A stretch of 64,000 nucleotides of DNA. Origin: Alkalihalobacillus bogoriensis ATCC BAA-922. Lineage in GTDB: Bacteria > Bacillota > Bacilli > Bacillales > Bacillaceae_F. The stretch lies in the NCBI RefSeq assembly GCF_000621445.1, contig NZ_KK211278.1:357308-421307 (forward strand), in the 5' to 3' direction. Each line of letters begins with the position of its first letter. Positions within the stretch are counted from its first letter, which is position 1. The translations under genes and the position numbers were made by a program. The notes under the pieces are model-generated. The model was not told the DNA's origin. It worked only from the letters and a program-made list of their open reading frames with translations, and ran no database searches. This document shows positions 35,628-44,212 of this stretch, one piece after another.

Positions 35628-37022
35628 ATGCAACGAAGAATTGTAATTGCGGGAACAAATAGCGGAGTCGGGAAAACAACGTTGACGTTAGGAATAATGG
35701 CAGCACTCCGCCAGCGTGGTTTGGTCGTTCAAGGATTTAAGTGTGGTCCAGATTATATTGACCCTAGCTATCATACCGCTGTAACAGGTCGTCATTCCCG
35801 GAATGTTGATAGCTGGATGTTAGAGCATGATGTAGTAAAAGAAGTGTTTTCATCTGCCTCCCAAGATGCGGATATTTCAATAATTGAAGGAGTTATGGGG
35901 TTTTATGATGGAAAAAGTCCAGAAAGCAACATAGGAAGTACGGCTGAAATCAGTCAACTTCTTGAGGCTCCTGTTCTTTTAATCGTCAATATTAGTAGTA
36001 TGGCAAGAAGTGCTGCCGCCATTGTGAAAGGGTTTCAGATGCTTGATGAGTCCATTACGATTGCAGGTGTCATTGTTAACCAAGCGGGAAGTAAAGGACA
36101 TTATGAACTTTGTAAAAAAGCAATTGAAAAAGAGTGTGGTGTAAAAGTACTCGGATACTTAGTAAAAGGAGATACACCAAAGATTCCTTCTCGTTATTTA
36201 GGGTTAATTCCAGCAATTGAAAGAGGAGAATTAGATGGTCTTTTTACAGAGCTAGGAGAAAAAGTCGCTGAACGAATTGATCTTGATGCTGTTGTTCATA
36301 TTTCAGAACAAGTGCAAGAAATCAAATATGAGCCTGTGTTATTTTCTGACGAGTCAGTAAAACCAACAGTGAAAATTGCAGTTGCCCATGATGCTGCCTT
36401 TAATTTTTATTATGAAGAAAATTTGCATTTGTTGCGACAAGCAGGAGCAGAGTTAGTTTATTTTAGTCCTCTTGCAGGTGAAACATTACCTAAGCAAGTG
36501 GATGGATTGTACATCGGTGGTGGTTTTCCTGAGGAGTTTGCCAAAGAACTTTCCGAGCATTCCGAATTGCAAAATGACATTCGAGCTGTTGCACGTGAGC
36601 TCCCTATTTTTGCAGAATGTGGCGGATATATGTTTTTAACTGAACGGATTATAACAACAGATGGCCAATGTTATCCGATGGTCGGTGTCATTCAAGGTGA
36701 AGTCACAATGCAATCTAAACTCGCAGCTCTTGGTTATCGTGAAGTAACGTCACTACATGACAATATTATTTTGCAAGCTGGCGAAAAAGCGAAAGGACAT
36801 GAGTTTCATTACTCGACAATAGCTTGTGCAAATGAAAACAAGGAAAAGGCTTATCATGTAAAAGCTCTTCGTAAAGATGGAGAAGAAGGGTATTGTTCAG
36901 AAAATATTGTTGCAGGGTATACTCATCTTCATTTTGGGTCAAACCCAAATATTGCGAAAAGATTTGTTCATGCTTGTGAAACATATCAGCAAAAGAGAGG
37001 AAGCAAAGAATGGAAAAGCTAG
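35628..37022 (+). CDS. cbiA: Cobyrinate a,c-diamide synthase CbiA
   Basis: A 464-residue ATP- and glutamine-dependent amidase. The N-terminal dethiobiotin-synthetase-like domain has the P-loop GTNSGVGKTTLT and GPDYIDPSYH; the C-terminal class I glutamine amidotransferase domain has the nucleophile Cys in FAECGGYMFL. It amidates side chains a and c of cobyrinate. Its end overlaps cobT by 13 bases. Confidence 0.93.
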   Translation: MQRRIVIAGTNSGVGKTTLTLGIMAALRQRGLVVQGFKCGPDYIDPSYHTAVTGRHSRNVDSWMLEHDVVKEVFSSASQDADISIIEGVMGFYDGKSPESNIGSTAEISQLLEAPVLLIVNISSMARSAAAIVKGFQMLDESITIAGVIVNQAGSKGHYELCKKAIEKECGVKVLGYLVKGDTPKIPSRYLGLIPAIERGELDGLFTELGEKVAERIDLDAVVHISEQVQEIKYEPVLFSDESVKPTVKIAVAHDAAFNFYYEENLHLLRQAGAELVYFSPLAGETLPKQVDGLYIGGGFPEEFAKELSEHSELQNDIRAVARELPIFAECGGYMFLTERIITTDGQCYPMVGVIQGEVTMQSKLAALGYREVTSLHDNIILQAGEKAKGHEFHYSTIACANENKEKAYHVKALRKDGEEGYCSENIVAGYTHLHFGSNPNIAKRFVHACETYQQKRGSKEWKS

Positions 37023-38056
37023 ACGAAATCATTCAAGCGATCGAACCGTTAAACAAATCGGTTATGGAAAAAGTCGCTAATCATATTGATAACTTAACAA
37101 AGCCAGTTGGTTCATTAGGAAAAATCGAGCAATTAGCAATTCAATTAAGTGGGATTACGGGAGAAGAAAAGCCTAACGTCTCAAATCCTGCAGTTATTGT
37201 TGCTGCGGGTGACCATGGCATCGTAGCAGAAGGTGTTTCGGCTTATCCCCAGGAAGTAACACAGCTCATGCTAGCTAACTTTATAAAAGGAAAAGCTGCG
37301 ATTAATGTTTTTGCCAATCAAATCGGTGCTTCGGTGTATGTTGTTGATGTCGGTGTAAAAGGACCGGTTGATATACCAACAGTCAAGCAGTGCAAAGTGA
37401 AAAACGGAACAAATAATTTTTTGCTTGAAGATGCGATGACAAAAGAAGAAGCGCTTAAAGCAATCCAAGTAGGCATTGATGTCGCAGAGACTTTAATTAA
37501 AAATGGTCATAAACTGTTGATTACTGGTGAAATGGGAATTGGAAACACAACTGCGAGTAGTGCTATTTTTGCAGCGCTTACAGATGAGAGAATAGAAGAT
37601 GTTGTTGGGGCTGGAACAGGTTTAACAGCTAATGCGTTACATCATAAAGTCAATGTCATCAAACAATCACTCGAAAATCGAAAACCAGCTTCATCTGATC
37701 CGCTTGATGTGTTGAACAAAGTAGGTGGGTTAGAAATTGCAGCATTAACAGGGGTCATATTAGCAGGAGCAAAAAGCCGAGTTCCTGTTTTAATCGATGG
37801 ATTTATTTCATCAGCTGCAGCTCTTCTTGCGATAAACTTTTGTCCAGTCATCCGTGATTATTTGATTATAAGCCATCAATCTGCCGAACAAGGCCACGCT
37901 CTTTTACTGAAACATGTACAACTCGAGCCGTTACTTTCATTGGGACTGCGTTTAGGAGAAGGTACAGGAGCTGCTCTTGCTTACCCACTGTTACTTGCGG
38001 CGACAAATATCGTATCGGAAATGGCAACGTTTGAAGAGATGGGAATTCAAAAATAA
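37010..38056 (+). CDS. cobT: Nicotinate-nucleotide--dimethylbenzimidazole phosphoribosyltransferase CobT
   Basis: A 348-residue enzyme that activates the lower ligand base for the nucleotide loop: KPVGSLGKIEQLAIQL, AAGDHGIVAEGVSAYPQEVT, TGEMGIGNTTASSAI and GAGTGL. Last gene of the riboswitch-controlled operon. The adenosyltransferase, CbiB, CbiP, CobU and CobS needed to finish cobalamin are not in the window. Confidence 0.93.
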   Translation: MEKLDEIIQAIEPLNKSVMEKVANHIDNLTKPVGSLGKIEQLAIQLSGITGEEKPNVSNPAVIVAAGDHGIVAEGVSAYPQEVTQLMLANFIKGKAAINVFANQIGASVYVVDVGVKGPVDIPTVKQCKVKNGTNNFLLEDAMTKEEALKAIQVGIDVAETLIKNGHKLLITGEMGIGNTTASSAIFAALTDERIEDVVGAGTGLTANALHHKVNVIKQSLENRKPASSDPLDVLNKVGGLEIAALTGVILAGAKSRVPVLIDGFISSAAALLAINFCPVIRDYLIISHQSAEQGHALLLKHVQLEPLLSLGLRLGEGTGAALAYPLLLAATNIVSEMATFEEMGIQK

Positions 38057-38075
38057 ACAAGTTTTGAAAAAAAGG

Positions 38076-38104
38076 GTGACAGACTTCTACTAAAATTATA
38101 TAAT
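38076..38104 (+). promoter_or_regulatory. Sigma-A promoter of the Zur-box transporter operon
   Basis: GTGACA at 38076-38081 and TATAAT at 38099-38104, spaced by 17 bases. Transcription should begin near 38111, inside the palindrome at 38106-38128. It gives the transporter genes their own transcript, distinct from cobT. Confidence 0.65.
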
Positions 38105-38105
38105 C

Positions 38106-38128
38106 TAAATCGTAATAATTACGATTTA
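38106..38128 (+). promoter_or_regulatory. Zur-type zinc uptake regulator operator
   Basis: A perfect 11-1-11 palindrome centred at 38117 with core TCGTAATAATTACGA flanked by AAA and TTT. This equals the Gram-positive Zur consensus (TCGTAATNATTACGA extended by AAA/TTT and outer T/A). It begins just after the -10 element and covers the expected start site, the typical place for repression. Confidence 0.85.
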
Positions 38129-38145
38129 TTGAAGGTGAAAAGGCT

Positions 38146-39222
38146 ATGAATAAGACTGGACCAATTAAAAATCGAATTTCGTTTTCTTTGTTATTACTTG
38201 TTTTAATGTTTCTATTACTTTTGTCGATGACGTTTGCAGTTATGATTGGCCCGGTATCTATTCATCCTCTTACGGTTTGGCAAATTCCACTTTCAAAGCT
38301 TTCAATTTTTGAAACTGCATTTGCCCAAGACTGGACAAGGGCGCAAGAACAAATCATATGGGAAATTCGATTTCCTCGGGTAATTTTAGGTGTGTTAGTC
38401 GGAGCAGGATTAGCTGTTGTGGGAGTTACAATACAAGCTCTTGTCCGCAATCCTTTGGCAGAGCCGTTTATTCTCGGGATCTCTTCAGGTGCATCTGTAG
38501 GAGCAACGATGGTCATCGTGTTTGGAGCGTTTTCCATCTTTGGTTCATATGCGGTTTCGTTAGCTGCTTTTTTGGGAGCATTACTATCTGTTTTCTTCGT
38601 TTTTTTCTTAGCTCAAGTTCAAGGAAGAATTTCAACGGTTCGCTTACTATTAGCAGGGATTGCGATTTCTATGATGTTAAGTGCATTAACGAATTATATC
38701 GTCATCTCGGCACCACGAGCTGAAGGAATTCGAGATGCGATGTTTTGGATGATGGGTAGTCTAGCAGCTGCTAAATGGAGTCAACTGTTCATTCCGACAG
38801 TTACGGTGATCGTGGGACTAGCTATCCTTCTTTGTTTATCAAGACCATTAAATTTATTACTTTTAGGAGAAGAAGCTGCATCTCATTTAGGGTTGAACAG
38901 TAATGTATTTAAAAAAATTCTTATCGTACTAACCGCATTATTAACAGGTGTATTAGTAGCGTTAAGTGGTGCGATTGGTTTTGTCGGTTTAATGATTCCT
39001 CACATTGTCCGGTTATTAGTTGGGTCTGATCATCGTCGTGTACTCCCTGTTAGTGCGTTACTAGGTGCAATTTTTTTACTTTGGGCTGATGTTGTTGCAA
39101 GAACGATAGTTGCGCCACAAGAACTACCTATTGGGATTGTTACGGCCATTTGTGGAGGTCCATTTTTTATTTGGCTATTACGAAGAAGCAATTATTCTTT
39201 TGGTGGAGGTGGTTCAAAGTGA
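38146..39222 (+). CDS. FecCD/BtuC family ABC transporter permease
   Basis: A 358-residue membrane protein with about ten hydrophobic segments: FPRVILGVLVGAGLAVVGVTIQALVRNPLAEPFILGISSGAS near residue 75 and SGAIGFVGLMIPHIVRLLVGSDHRR near 285, both FecCD hallmarks. This family imports B12, haem and metal-chelates. Adjacency to cbi genes would suggest B12, but the Zur-type operator in front suggests a zinc-related ligand. It overlaps the ATPase start by 4 bases (GTGA). Confidence 0.88.
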   Translation: MNKTGPIKNRISFSLLLLVLMFLLLLSMTFAVMIGPVSIHPLTVWQIPLSKLSIFETAFAQDWTRAQEQIIWEIRFPRVILGVLVGAGLAVVGVTIQALVRNPLAEPFILGISSGASVGATMVIVFGAFSIFGSYAVSLAAFLGALLSVFFVFFLAQVQGRISTVRLLLAGIAISMMLSALTNYIVISAPRAEGIRDAMFWMMGSLAAAKWSQLFIPTVTVIVGLAILLCLSRPLNLLLLGEEAASHLGLNSNVFKKILIVLTALLTGVLVALSGAIGFVGLMIPHIVRLLVGSDHRRVLPVSALLGAIFLLWADVVARTIVAPQELPIGIVTAICGGPFFIWLLRRSNYSFGGGGSK

Positions 39223-40040
39223 CATTAAAAGCGTCCAATGTAGCAGTGCAAATAGACAAAACGATGATTATTCAAAATCTATCTCTTCATCTACATGAAG
39301 GGGAATTTATCGGATTAATTGGTCCAAATGGAAGTGGGAAATCTACCTTTTTAAAAACATTATATCGGTCATACCTTCCATTGCAAGGGACAGTGACCCT
39401 CTATAATAAAGAGTTACATTCATACTCTTTTCGTGCGTTTGCGAAAGAGGTTGCTGTAGTGACCCAAGAAAGTAGTGTCCCGTTCGACTTTAGTGTACTT
39501 GAAATCGTGTTAATGGGTCGTCATCCACACCAACGCTTTTTTTCAAAAGAAGAAAAGAAGGATTATGATGCGGCATATGAAGCTCTTGCCTCTGTTGATT
39601 TAACTGAGTATGCCGAGCGAAGTTTTTCATCTTTATCTGGTGGAGAGAAACAGCGCGTTTTGATTGCAAGAGCGCTAGCGCAACAAACGAATTTATTGCT
39701 TTTAGACGAACCGACGAATCATCTAGATATCCATCATCAATTGCAATTGTTAAATACCGTGAAAAACAGTGGCTTAACTGTTGTTTGTGCGATGCATGAC
39801 CTTAATTTAGCGGCCGCTTATTGTGATCGGATCATCGTAATCAACAAAGGGGAAATGGTCTTTGAAGGAACACCGAATGAAGTCATAACTGAACAGATGT
39901 TAAAAGAAGTGTTTGAAGTAGATACTGTTGTTATTCGCCACCCACAAACAGGAAAAAAACAAATTTTGTTTACTCCAGAAGATGAACTCCAGTCTTTGGT
40001 CGTACCAATGGAACGAAAACGAGAACGGAGTGGGTTATAA
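39219..40040 (+). CDS. ABC transporter ATP-binding protein, FecE/BtuD type
   Basis: A 273-residue ATPase with Walker A GPNGSGKST, signature LSGGEKQR and Walker B LLLLDEPTNHLDIHHQ. GTG at 39219 is chosen: it overlaps the permease stop (GTGA), lies 8 bases after TGGAGGTGG, and gives the usual length; the upstream frame is only the permease gene read in another phase. It energises the adjoining FecCD permease. Confidence 0.9.
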   Translation: MTLKASNVAVQIDKTMIIQNLSLHLHEGEFIGLIGPNGSGKSTFLKTLYRSYLPLQGTVTLYNKELHSYSFRAFAKEVAVVTQESSVPFDFSVLEIVLMGRHPHQRFFSKEEKKDYDAAYEALASVDLTEYAERSFSSLSGGEKQRVLIARALAQQTNLLLLDEPTNHLDIHHQLQLLNTVKNSGLTVVCAMHDLNLAAAYCDRIIVINKGEMVFEGTPNEVITEQMLKEVFEVDTVVIRHPQTGKKQILFTPEDELQSLVVPMERKRERSGL

Positions 40041-41087
40041 ATGAGTGTGTATACTTGTTCTTTTTGCCAATTTACGTATGATGAGTGGCATGGTGATAGT
40101 AAAAATGGCATTCCAAAACAAACGCAATTTTCAGTGCTATCTGGTAGCTTATGCTCCCGTTGTGGGATGCAAGGAGAACGCCATCAAAGACAACGGGTAA
40201 CTTCGTATAAAGGTGAAGAAGCAAAAACATATGATATGTTTGCTGGAAAAGCTGGAATCTCATTTTATATGGAATGGCTACACTCATCTAAAGACCCGGT
40301 TACTGTATTAGAGCTCGGATCTGGAACAGGAAGAATGACGGTCCCCTTTTTACAAAAAGGGATTCACGTTCAACCCGTCGATGTTAGCAATGAAATGAAT
40401 GAAATCGCAAAGAAAAAACTAGAACGCCTCGACCTACCAATTACAATTATCGAAGAAGATATTCTTTCACTTCACCTAGAGGACACGTATTCTCATATAC
40501 TACTAGCGGATGGATTTCTTCAACATTTTCTAATGATAGAAGAGCAAAAAAAACTTTTAGCCTTTGTTTATTCTCATATAAAGCAAGGCGGTCAAATAGC
40601 GCTTGATATTATAGTTCCGCCAAATACAAAGTGGAAAACGGTAAAAAAGAAGCGAATGACAAATAAAAAAACAGTTATGAAAACAATAGAAGGGGAAGTC
40701 ACACTTAGTAAACAACTAATGGTGTGTGCGACTACGATTACGAGTGTAGTCGACGGTTATATCGATACTACTTATCACGTAGAAAGAGAATATAGTCTCC
40801 TTACGCCAAGAGAAGTCGTTTATTTACTTGAAATCGTCGGCTTTGACATCATAAACATGACGGAAAACTATAAAGCACAACCATGGGAAACTGTGGTACC
40901 AGCTTCATTACAAAAACAAAAGCCTGATTTGCCCATAGATCAAACATTAGTAGAACAAGACCAAGATTCGAATCTACATCCTTATGTTGAAAATGTTTGG
41001 TCAACAGGTCATTACATATATCAAGAGGAAGAAAAAAGCGAATGGACAACGATCACAATATTCGCAAAAAAGAAAGAGGAGAGATAA
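40041..41087 (+). CDS. Rubredoxin-domain/SAM-dependent methyltransferase fusion
   Basis: A 348-residue protein. Residues 1-45 match rubredoxin: YTCSFCQFTYD, GDSKNGIPKQTQF and CSRCG, with Cys6, Cys9, Cys38 and Cys41 as the four metal ligands and the family's Y, GD, GI, T and F positions conserved; only the usual Trp before the third Cys is changed. Residues 60-200 are a class I methyltransferase (VLELGSGTGRM motif I; acidic DVS after strand 2). The start lies directly after the ATPase stop. It is embedded between ATPase and binding-protein genes of an importer. Substrate unknown; modification of the imported chelate or metal sensing are possibilities. Confidence 0.8.
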   Translation: MSVYTCSFCQFTYDEWHGDSKNGIPKQTQFSVLSGSLCSRCGMQGERHQRQRVTSYKGEEAKTYDMFAGKAGISFYMEWLHSSKDPVTVLELGSGTGRMTVPFLQKGIHVQPVDVSNEMNEIAKKKLERLDLPITIIEEDILSLHLEDTYSHILLADGFLQHFLMIEEQKKLLAFVYSHIKQGGQIALDIIVPPNTKWKTVKKKRMTNKKTVMKTIEGEVTLSKQLMVCATTITSVVDGYIDTTYHVEREYSLLTPREVVYLLEIVGFDIINMTENYKAQPWETVVPASLQKQKPDLPIDQTLVEQDQDSNLHPYVENVWSTGHYIYQEEEKSEWTTITIFAKKKEER

Positions 41088-41090
41088 AAG

Positions 41091-42065
41091 TTGAAAAAAA
41101 TCATTTTTTTATTAAGTTTACTCATATGGATAACGGCTGGTTGTGGGCAAGAGACAACAGGAGAAGGGAACCAAGAAAAACAAGAGGTAAACGAATCATA
41201 TGGTGTTGTAGAAATTGAAAATAATGGGCGGACTTTACAATTTGTAGAAATTCCAAAGCGTGCTGTTACATTAAATCAACATGTAACAGAAATCATGTTA
41301 GCACTGGGGTTAGAGGATCATATGGTTGGTACAGCTTATATCGATGATGAGATTTTAGATGAGTATAAAGCTGCCTATGAAAGTATCCCGGTGATTGCAG
41401 ACCAGTATCCAAGCCAAGAAGTCTTTTTAGAGCAAGAACCAGATTTTGCGTATGCGGGTTGGGCTAGTGCGTTTCGTGAAGATAATATTGGAACAGTGGA
41501 GCAATTAGAGGAATTTGGAATTCATGCGTACCTTCATGAATCATCGACTATCATCGGTCCAACAGTTGAGGATATTTATACAGATATCCGTAACATCGGT
41601 AAAATATTTAAAGTTGAAGACCGTGCTGAAGCATTAATTGAAGAGATGAAAGCGAGAATCGAAAAGAAAAAAGAAGAGATTCCACAAGGCGCTGTTGGAA
41701 AGCAAGTGTTCATTTACGATAACGGAGAAGCGGCTCCTTTTACGTCAGCTCGAAACTTTTTAAATGAACTTATTTCTATAACAGGGGCTGAAAATGTGTT
41801 TGCTGATATCGATAAAAACTGGGCGGAAGTTAGTTGGGAAGAAGTAGTTGAGCGAAACCCTGATATTATTGTCATTATTGATTACGGTGAAACAACAATC
41901 GAAGAAAAAAAGAATTTTTTACTTAATCATCCTGCTCTTACCGATGTTCCTGCTGTGAAAAATGAACAATTTATTGTCATCCCACTCTCGTCTGCAGCAG
42001 AAGGTGTTCGTATTCCAGATGCCTTTGAATTACTAGTGGATGGGCTCATTGAAAATGGATTTTAA
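41091..42065 (+). CDS. ABC transporter substrate-binding lipoprotein, FecB/BtuF type
   Basis: A 324-residue lipoprotein with lipobox ITAGC (Cys18). The periplasmic-binding-protein type III fold is shown by RAVTLNQHVTEIMLALGLEDHMVGTAY, LEQEPDFAYAGW and the C-terminal VPAVKNEQFIVIPL. It should bind the ligand of the FecCD permease. There is no His-rich loop, unlike ZnuA-type zinc-binding proteins, so the ligand is probably a complex, not the free ion. TTG start, with GAGGAGAG upstream. Confidence 0.88.
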   Translation: MKKIIFLLSLLIWITAGCGQETTGEGNQEKQEVNESYGVVEIENNGRTLQFVEIPKRAVTLNQHVTEIMLALGLEDHMVGTAYIDDEILDEYKAAYESIPVIADQYPSQEVFLEQEPDFAYAGWASAFREDNIGTVEQLEEFGIHAYLHESSTIIGPTVEDIYTDIRNIGKIFKVEDRAEALIEEMKARIEKKKEEIPQGAVGKQVFIYDNGEAAPFTSARNFLNELISITGAENVFADIDKNWAEVSWEEVVERNPDIIVIIDYGETTIEEKKNFLLNHPALTDVPAVKNEQFIVIPLSSAAEGVRIPDAFELLVDGLIENGF

Positions 42066-42079
42066 TGCCGAGGTGCTAA

Positions 42080-42925
42080 ATGAAAATTGATGTAAACGAT
42101 AAAGTTGATTTTGTTCATTTATGGCAAGAAGGGATGAAAGGGTGGAATGGGAAAATGCCAGAACGAATGGTTAATGATGAGTTAGAAGATTCGTTTTGGA
42201 AAGAAATTGTTATGAGGAAACCGCTAGACCCGAAAATGGACGAGCATGTCATCCCACTTTTTACAAAATTAAAAACGCATATAACGTCATCTGACCATGT
42301 GCTGGAAATTGGCCCTGGATGGGGAAACTATACTTTTTCATTGTTGCCAAACGTGAATACTTTAACATGCATAGATAGTTCAAGTCATATTATCGACTAT
42401 TTACAACAAGTTAAAAATAGAAAAAATGCGAATTCGTTAGACCTCATCCATCACAAATGGGAGGAATGGGACAATACGACAAAATATGATGTTGTTTTTG
42501 GTATTAATTGTTTTTACCGAATGTATCATATTAAACCAGCATTAAAAAAAATGAATGAAACTGCTCGTCGCCTAGCGATTATTGGAATGACAACAGGTCC
42601 GATGAGACCGCATTATCTTGACTTATTAAAAACAACGAATCTTACTATTAATATACCGAGAAGAGATTATATTCACTTACTAAATATATTATATGAATTA
42701 GGAATATATGCTCAATGTGAGACGATTGAGCTTCAACGTACGTTCACCTATCATTCCTATGAAGAGTTAATTAAAGCAAATACGATAAAAATAAGAGAAG
42801 AAAGTTATGATCGAAAGCCGGTCGAAAATGCGATTGAAAAATATTCTTATTATCAAGACGGAAAATATTATTATCCTCATCAATTTCATGGTGTTTTATT
42901 GCATTGGCAACCGAAAAATCAATAA
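42080..42925 (+). CDS. Class I SAM-dependent methyltransferase of the importer operon
   Basis: A 281-residue methyltransferase with motif I VLEIGPGWGNYTFSLLP near residue 75 and CIDSSSHIIDYL after it; DVVFGINCFYRMYHIKPALKKM follows. It is unrelated in detail to the rubredoxin fusion. It starts 15 bases after the binding-protein gene with GAGGTG upstream, so the same transcript is likely. Substrate unknown; a small metabolite fits the fold. Confidence 0.8.
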   Translation: MKIDVNDKVDFVHLWQEGMKGWNGKMPERMVNDELEDSFWKEIVMRKPLDPKMDEHVIPLFTKLKTHITSSDHVLEIGPGWGNYTFSLLPNVNTLTCIDSSSHIIDYLQQVKNRKNANSLDLIHHKWEEWDNTTKYDVVFGINCFYRMYHIKPALKKMNETARRLAIIGMTTGPMRPHYLDLLKTTNLTINIPRRDYIHLLNILYELGIYAQCETIELQRTFTYHSYEELIKANTIKIREESYDRKPVENAIEKYSYYQDGKYYYPHQFHGVLLHWQPKNQ

Positions 42926-42995
42926 GTGTTGTTCATTGATTCCTAATTGAAATCATATTACACTAGCAACATGATTAATAGAAAGAGGGATATCA

Positions 42996-43331
42996 TTGAA
43001 ACGGATTAGAATAATAATTGGAATTGGTGTTTTTGTACTATTCCTTAGTAGTTTTCTCATTCAAACGACACCAAAAGCTCCTATGAATGCAAGAATGATT
43101 GTTGATCATACGTATGGTGTTTACATTTCACCTCCTTGTTTTAATGATGCTGAAGTAACGAATTATTTAGAAGAAACGACATTGGGACGAGCAATTGAAA
43201 CAGGATATGAACCTGAATCTATTTGTACGGAAAATTCGTTAACCGCCGAAAATCAGCCTTGGATATACAATGTGTTTGAATTAATTGGATTTATTCAAGG
43301 GAAGTGGGACCGTGATGGCGAATGGAAATAA
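42996..43331 (+). CDS. Small exported or membrane-anchored protein
   Basis: A 111-residue protein with an N-terminal hydrophobic segment (IRIIIGIGVFVLFLSSFLI) and a mature part with two Cys residues (PPCFND and ESICTEN) that could form a disulfide. I do not recognise the family. TTG start, AAGAGGG upstream. A terminator follows. Its position 71 bases downstream of the importer operon does not show whether it belongs to it. Confidence 0.65.
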   Translation: MKRIRIIIGIGVFVLFLSSFLIQTTPKAPMNARMIVDHTYGVYISPPCFNDAEVTNYLEETTLGRAIETGYEPESICTENSLTAENQPWIYNVFELIGFIQGKWDRDGEWK

Positions 43332-43344
43332 GAGAATAGCTGAC

Positions 43345-43375
43345 AAGGTACTCGATTTTGAGTACCTTTTCTTTT
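43345..43375 (+). terminator. Terminator after the small exported protein gene
   Basis: AAGGTACTC and GAGTACCTT form a 9-bp stem with a 6-base loop followed by TTCTTTTT. Confidence 0.85.
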
Positions 43376-43441
43376 TACAGCCTCGGTTATTTTATCTTGT
43401 TAACACTTGGACAAACTACTAAGAAATCAAGGAGGGAGTTC

Positions 43442-44164
43442 ATGGGACACTATTTTAGCTATGGTTCTCAACCATTTCCGTTTGACATGTTTTCGATGAG
43501 TCATCTCGTTGTATTGCTCCTTTTTCTTACTTTATTAGTAGGGCTTTACTTGGGCCGTCCTAGGATGAATCAAAAGGGAAAAACGTTTATTAGATATACT
43601 CTAATTGTAATTTTAATTGGTTGTGAATCTTCATTTCATTTATGGTTTATTCTACATGATCAGTGGACAGTTAGAGGAAATTTACCATTGCAATTATGTA
43701 GTATTTCCATTTATTTATGTACATTTATGTTACTGACAAGAAACCACTCGTTATCAGAGGTTACATTTTTTTTCGGTATCGGTGGTGCGATTCAAGCGAT
43801 GATTACACCAGAATTATTTTATGGGTTTCCGCATTATCGATTTTTTCATTTTTTTATTGCACATATGGCTATATTGTATGCTTGCTTTTATATGATTTGG
43901 TATGAGCGTCTTCATATTAAGTTTCAGTCTGTCATCAAAGCGTGGATGACGTTAAACGTCATTGCTGTGTTTGTCTTTTTTGTTAATCACTTAACAGGCA
44001 GTAATTATATGTTTCTTGCCAGAAAGCCGACAAATCCGACAATCATTGATTGGTTAGGACCGTATCCATGGTATATTCTTTCATTAGAAGTATTAGCATT
44101 CCTTATTTTTACAATCGTGTATTTCATTTTTGGAAAAAATCGTCTAAAGCTGAAACGAAAGTGA
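43442..44164 (+). CDS. YwaF/TIGR02206 family membrane protein
   Basis: A 240-residue protein with about seven membrane segments. Conserved residues of the TIGR02206 (YwaF-like) family: FDMFSMSHLVVLLLFL, NLPLQLCSISIYL, GGAIQAMITPEL and HFFIAHMAIL, plus a C-terminal GPYPWYI. Function unknown. ATG 43442 is chosen because GGAGGGAG lies just upstream and the extra 28 residues of a longer frame overlap the preceding terminator. Confidence 0.8.
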   Translation: MGHYFSYGSQPFPFDMFSMSHLVVLLLFLTLLVGLYLGRPRMNQKGKTFIRYTLIVILIGCESSFHLWFILHDQWTVRGNLPLQLCSISIYLCTFMLLTRNHSLSEVTFFFGIGGAIQAMITPELFYGFPHYRFFHFFIAHMAILYACFYMIWYERLHIKFQSVIKAWMTLNVIAVFVFFVNHLTGSNYMFLARKPTNPTIIDWLGPYPWYILSLEVLAFLIFTIVYFIFGKNRLKLKRK

Positions 44165-44212
44165 GAACATGATAAACTATAACAAGCAATTCCGATAAAG
44201 GGGGATTTAGTT

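Noticed and set aside
38262..38537. Minus-strand and alternate plus-strand frames inside the permease gene
   Set aside because: Shadow frames of a strongly coding gene with ribosome site and family motifs in the annotated frame.
42910..42995. Hairpin AATCAAT/ATTGATT as a terminator of the importer operon
   Set aside because: The stem is only 7 bp and AT-only, with no T run.
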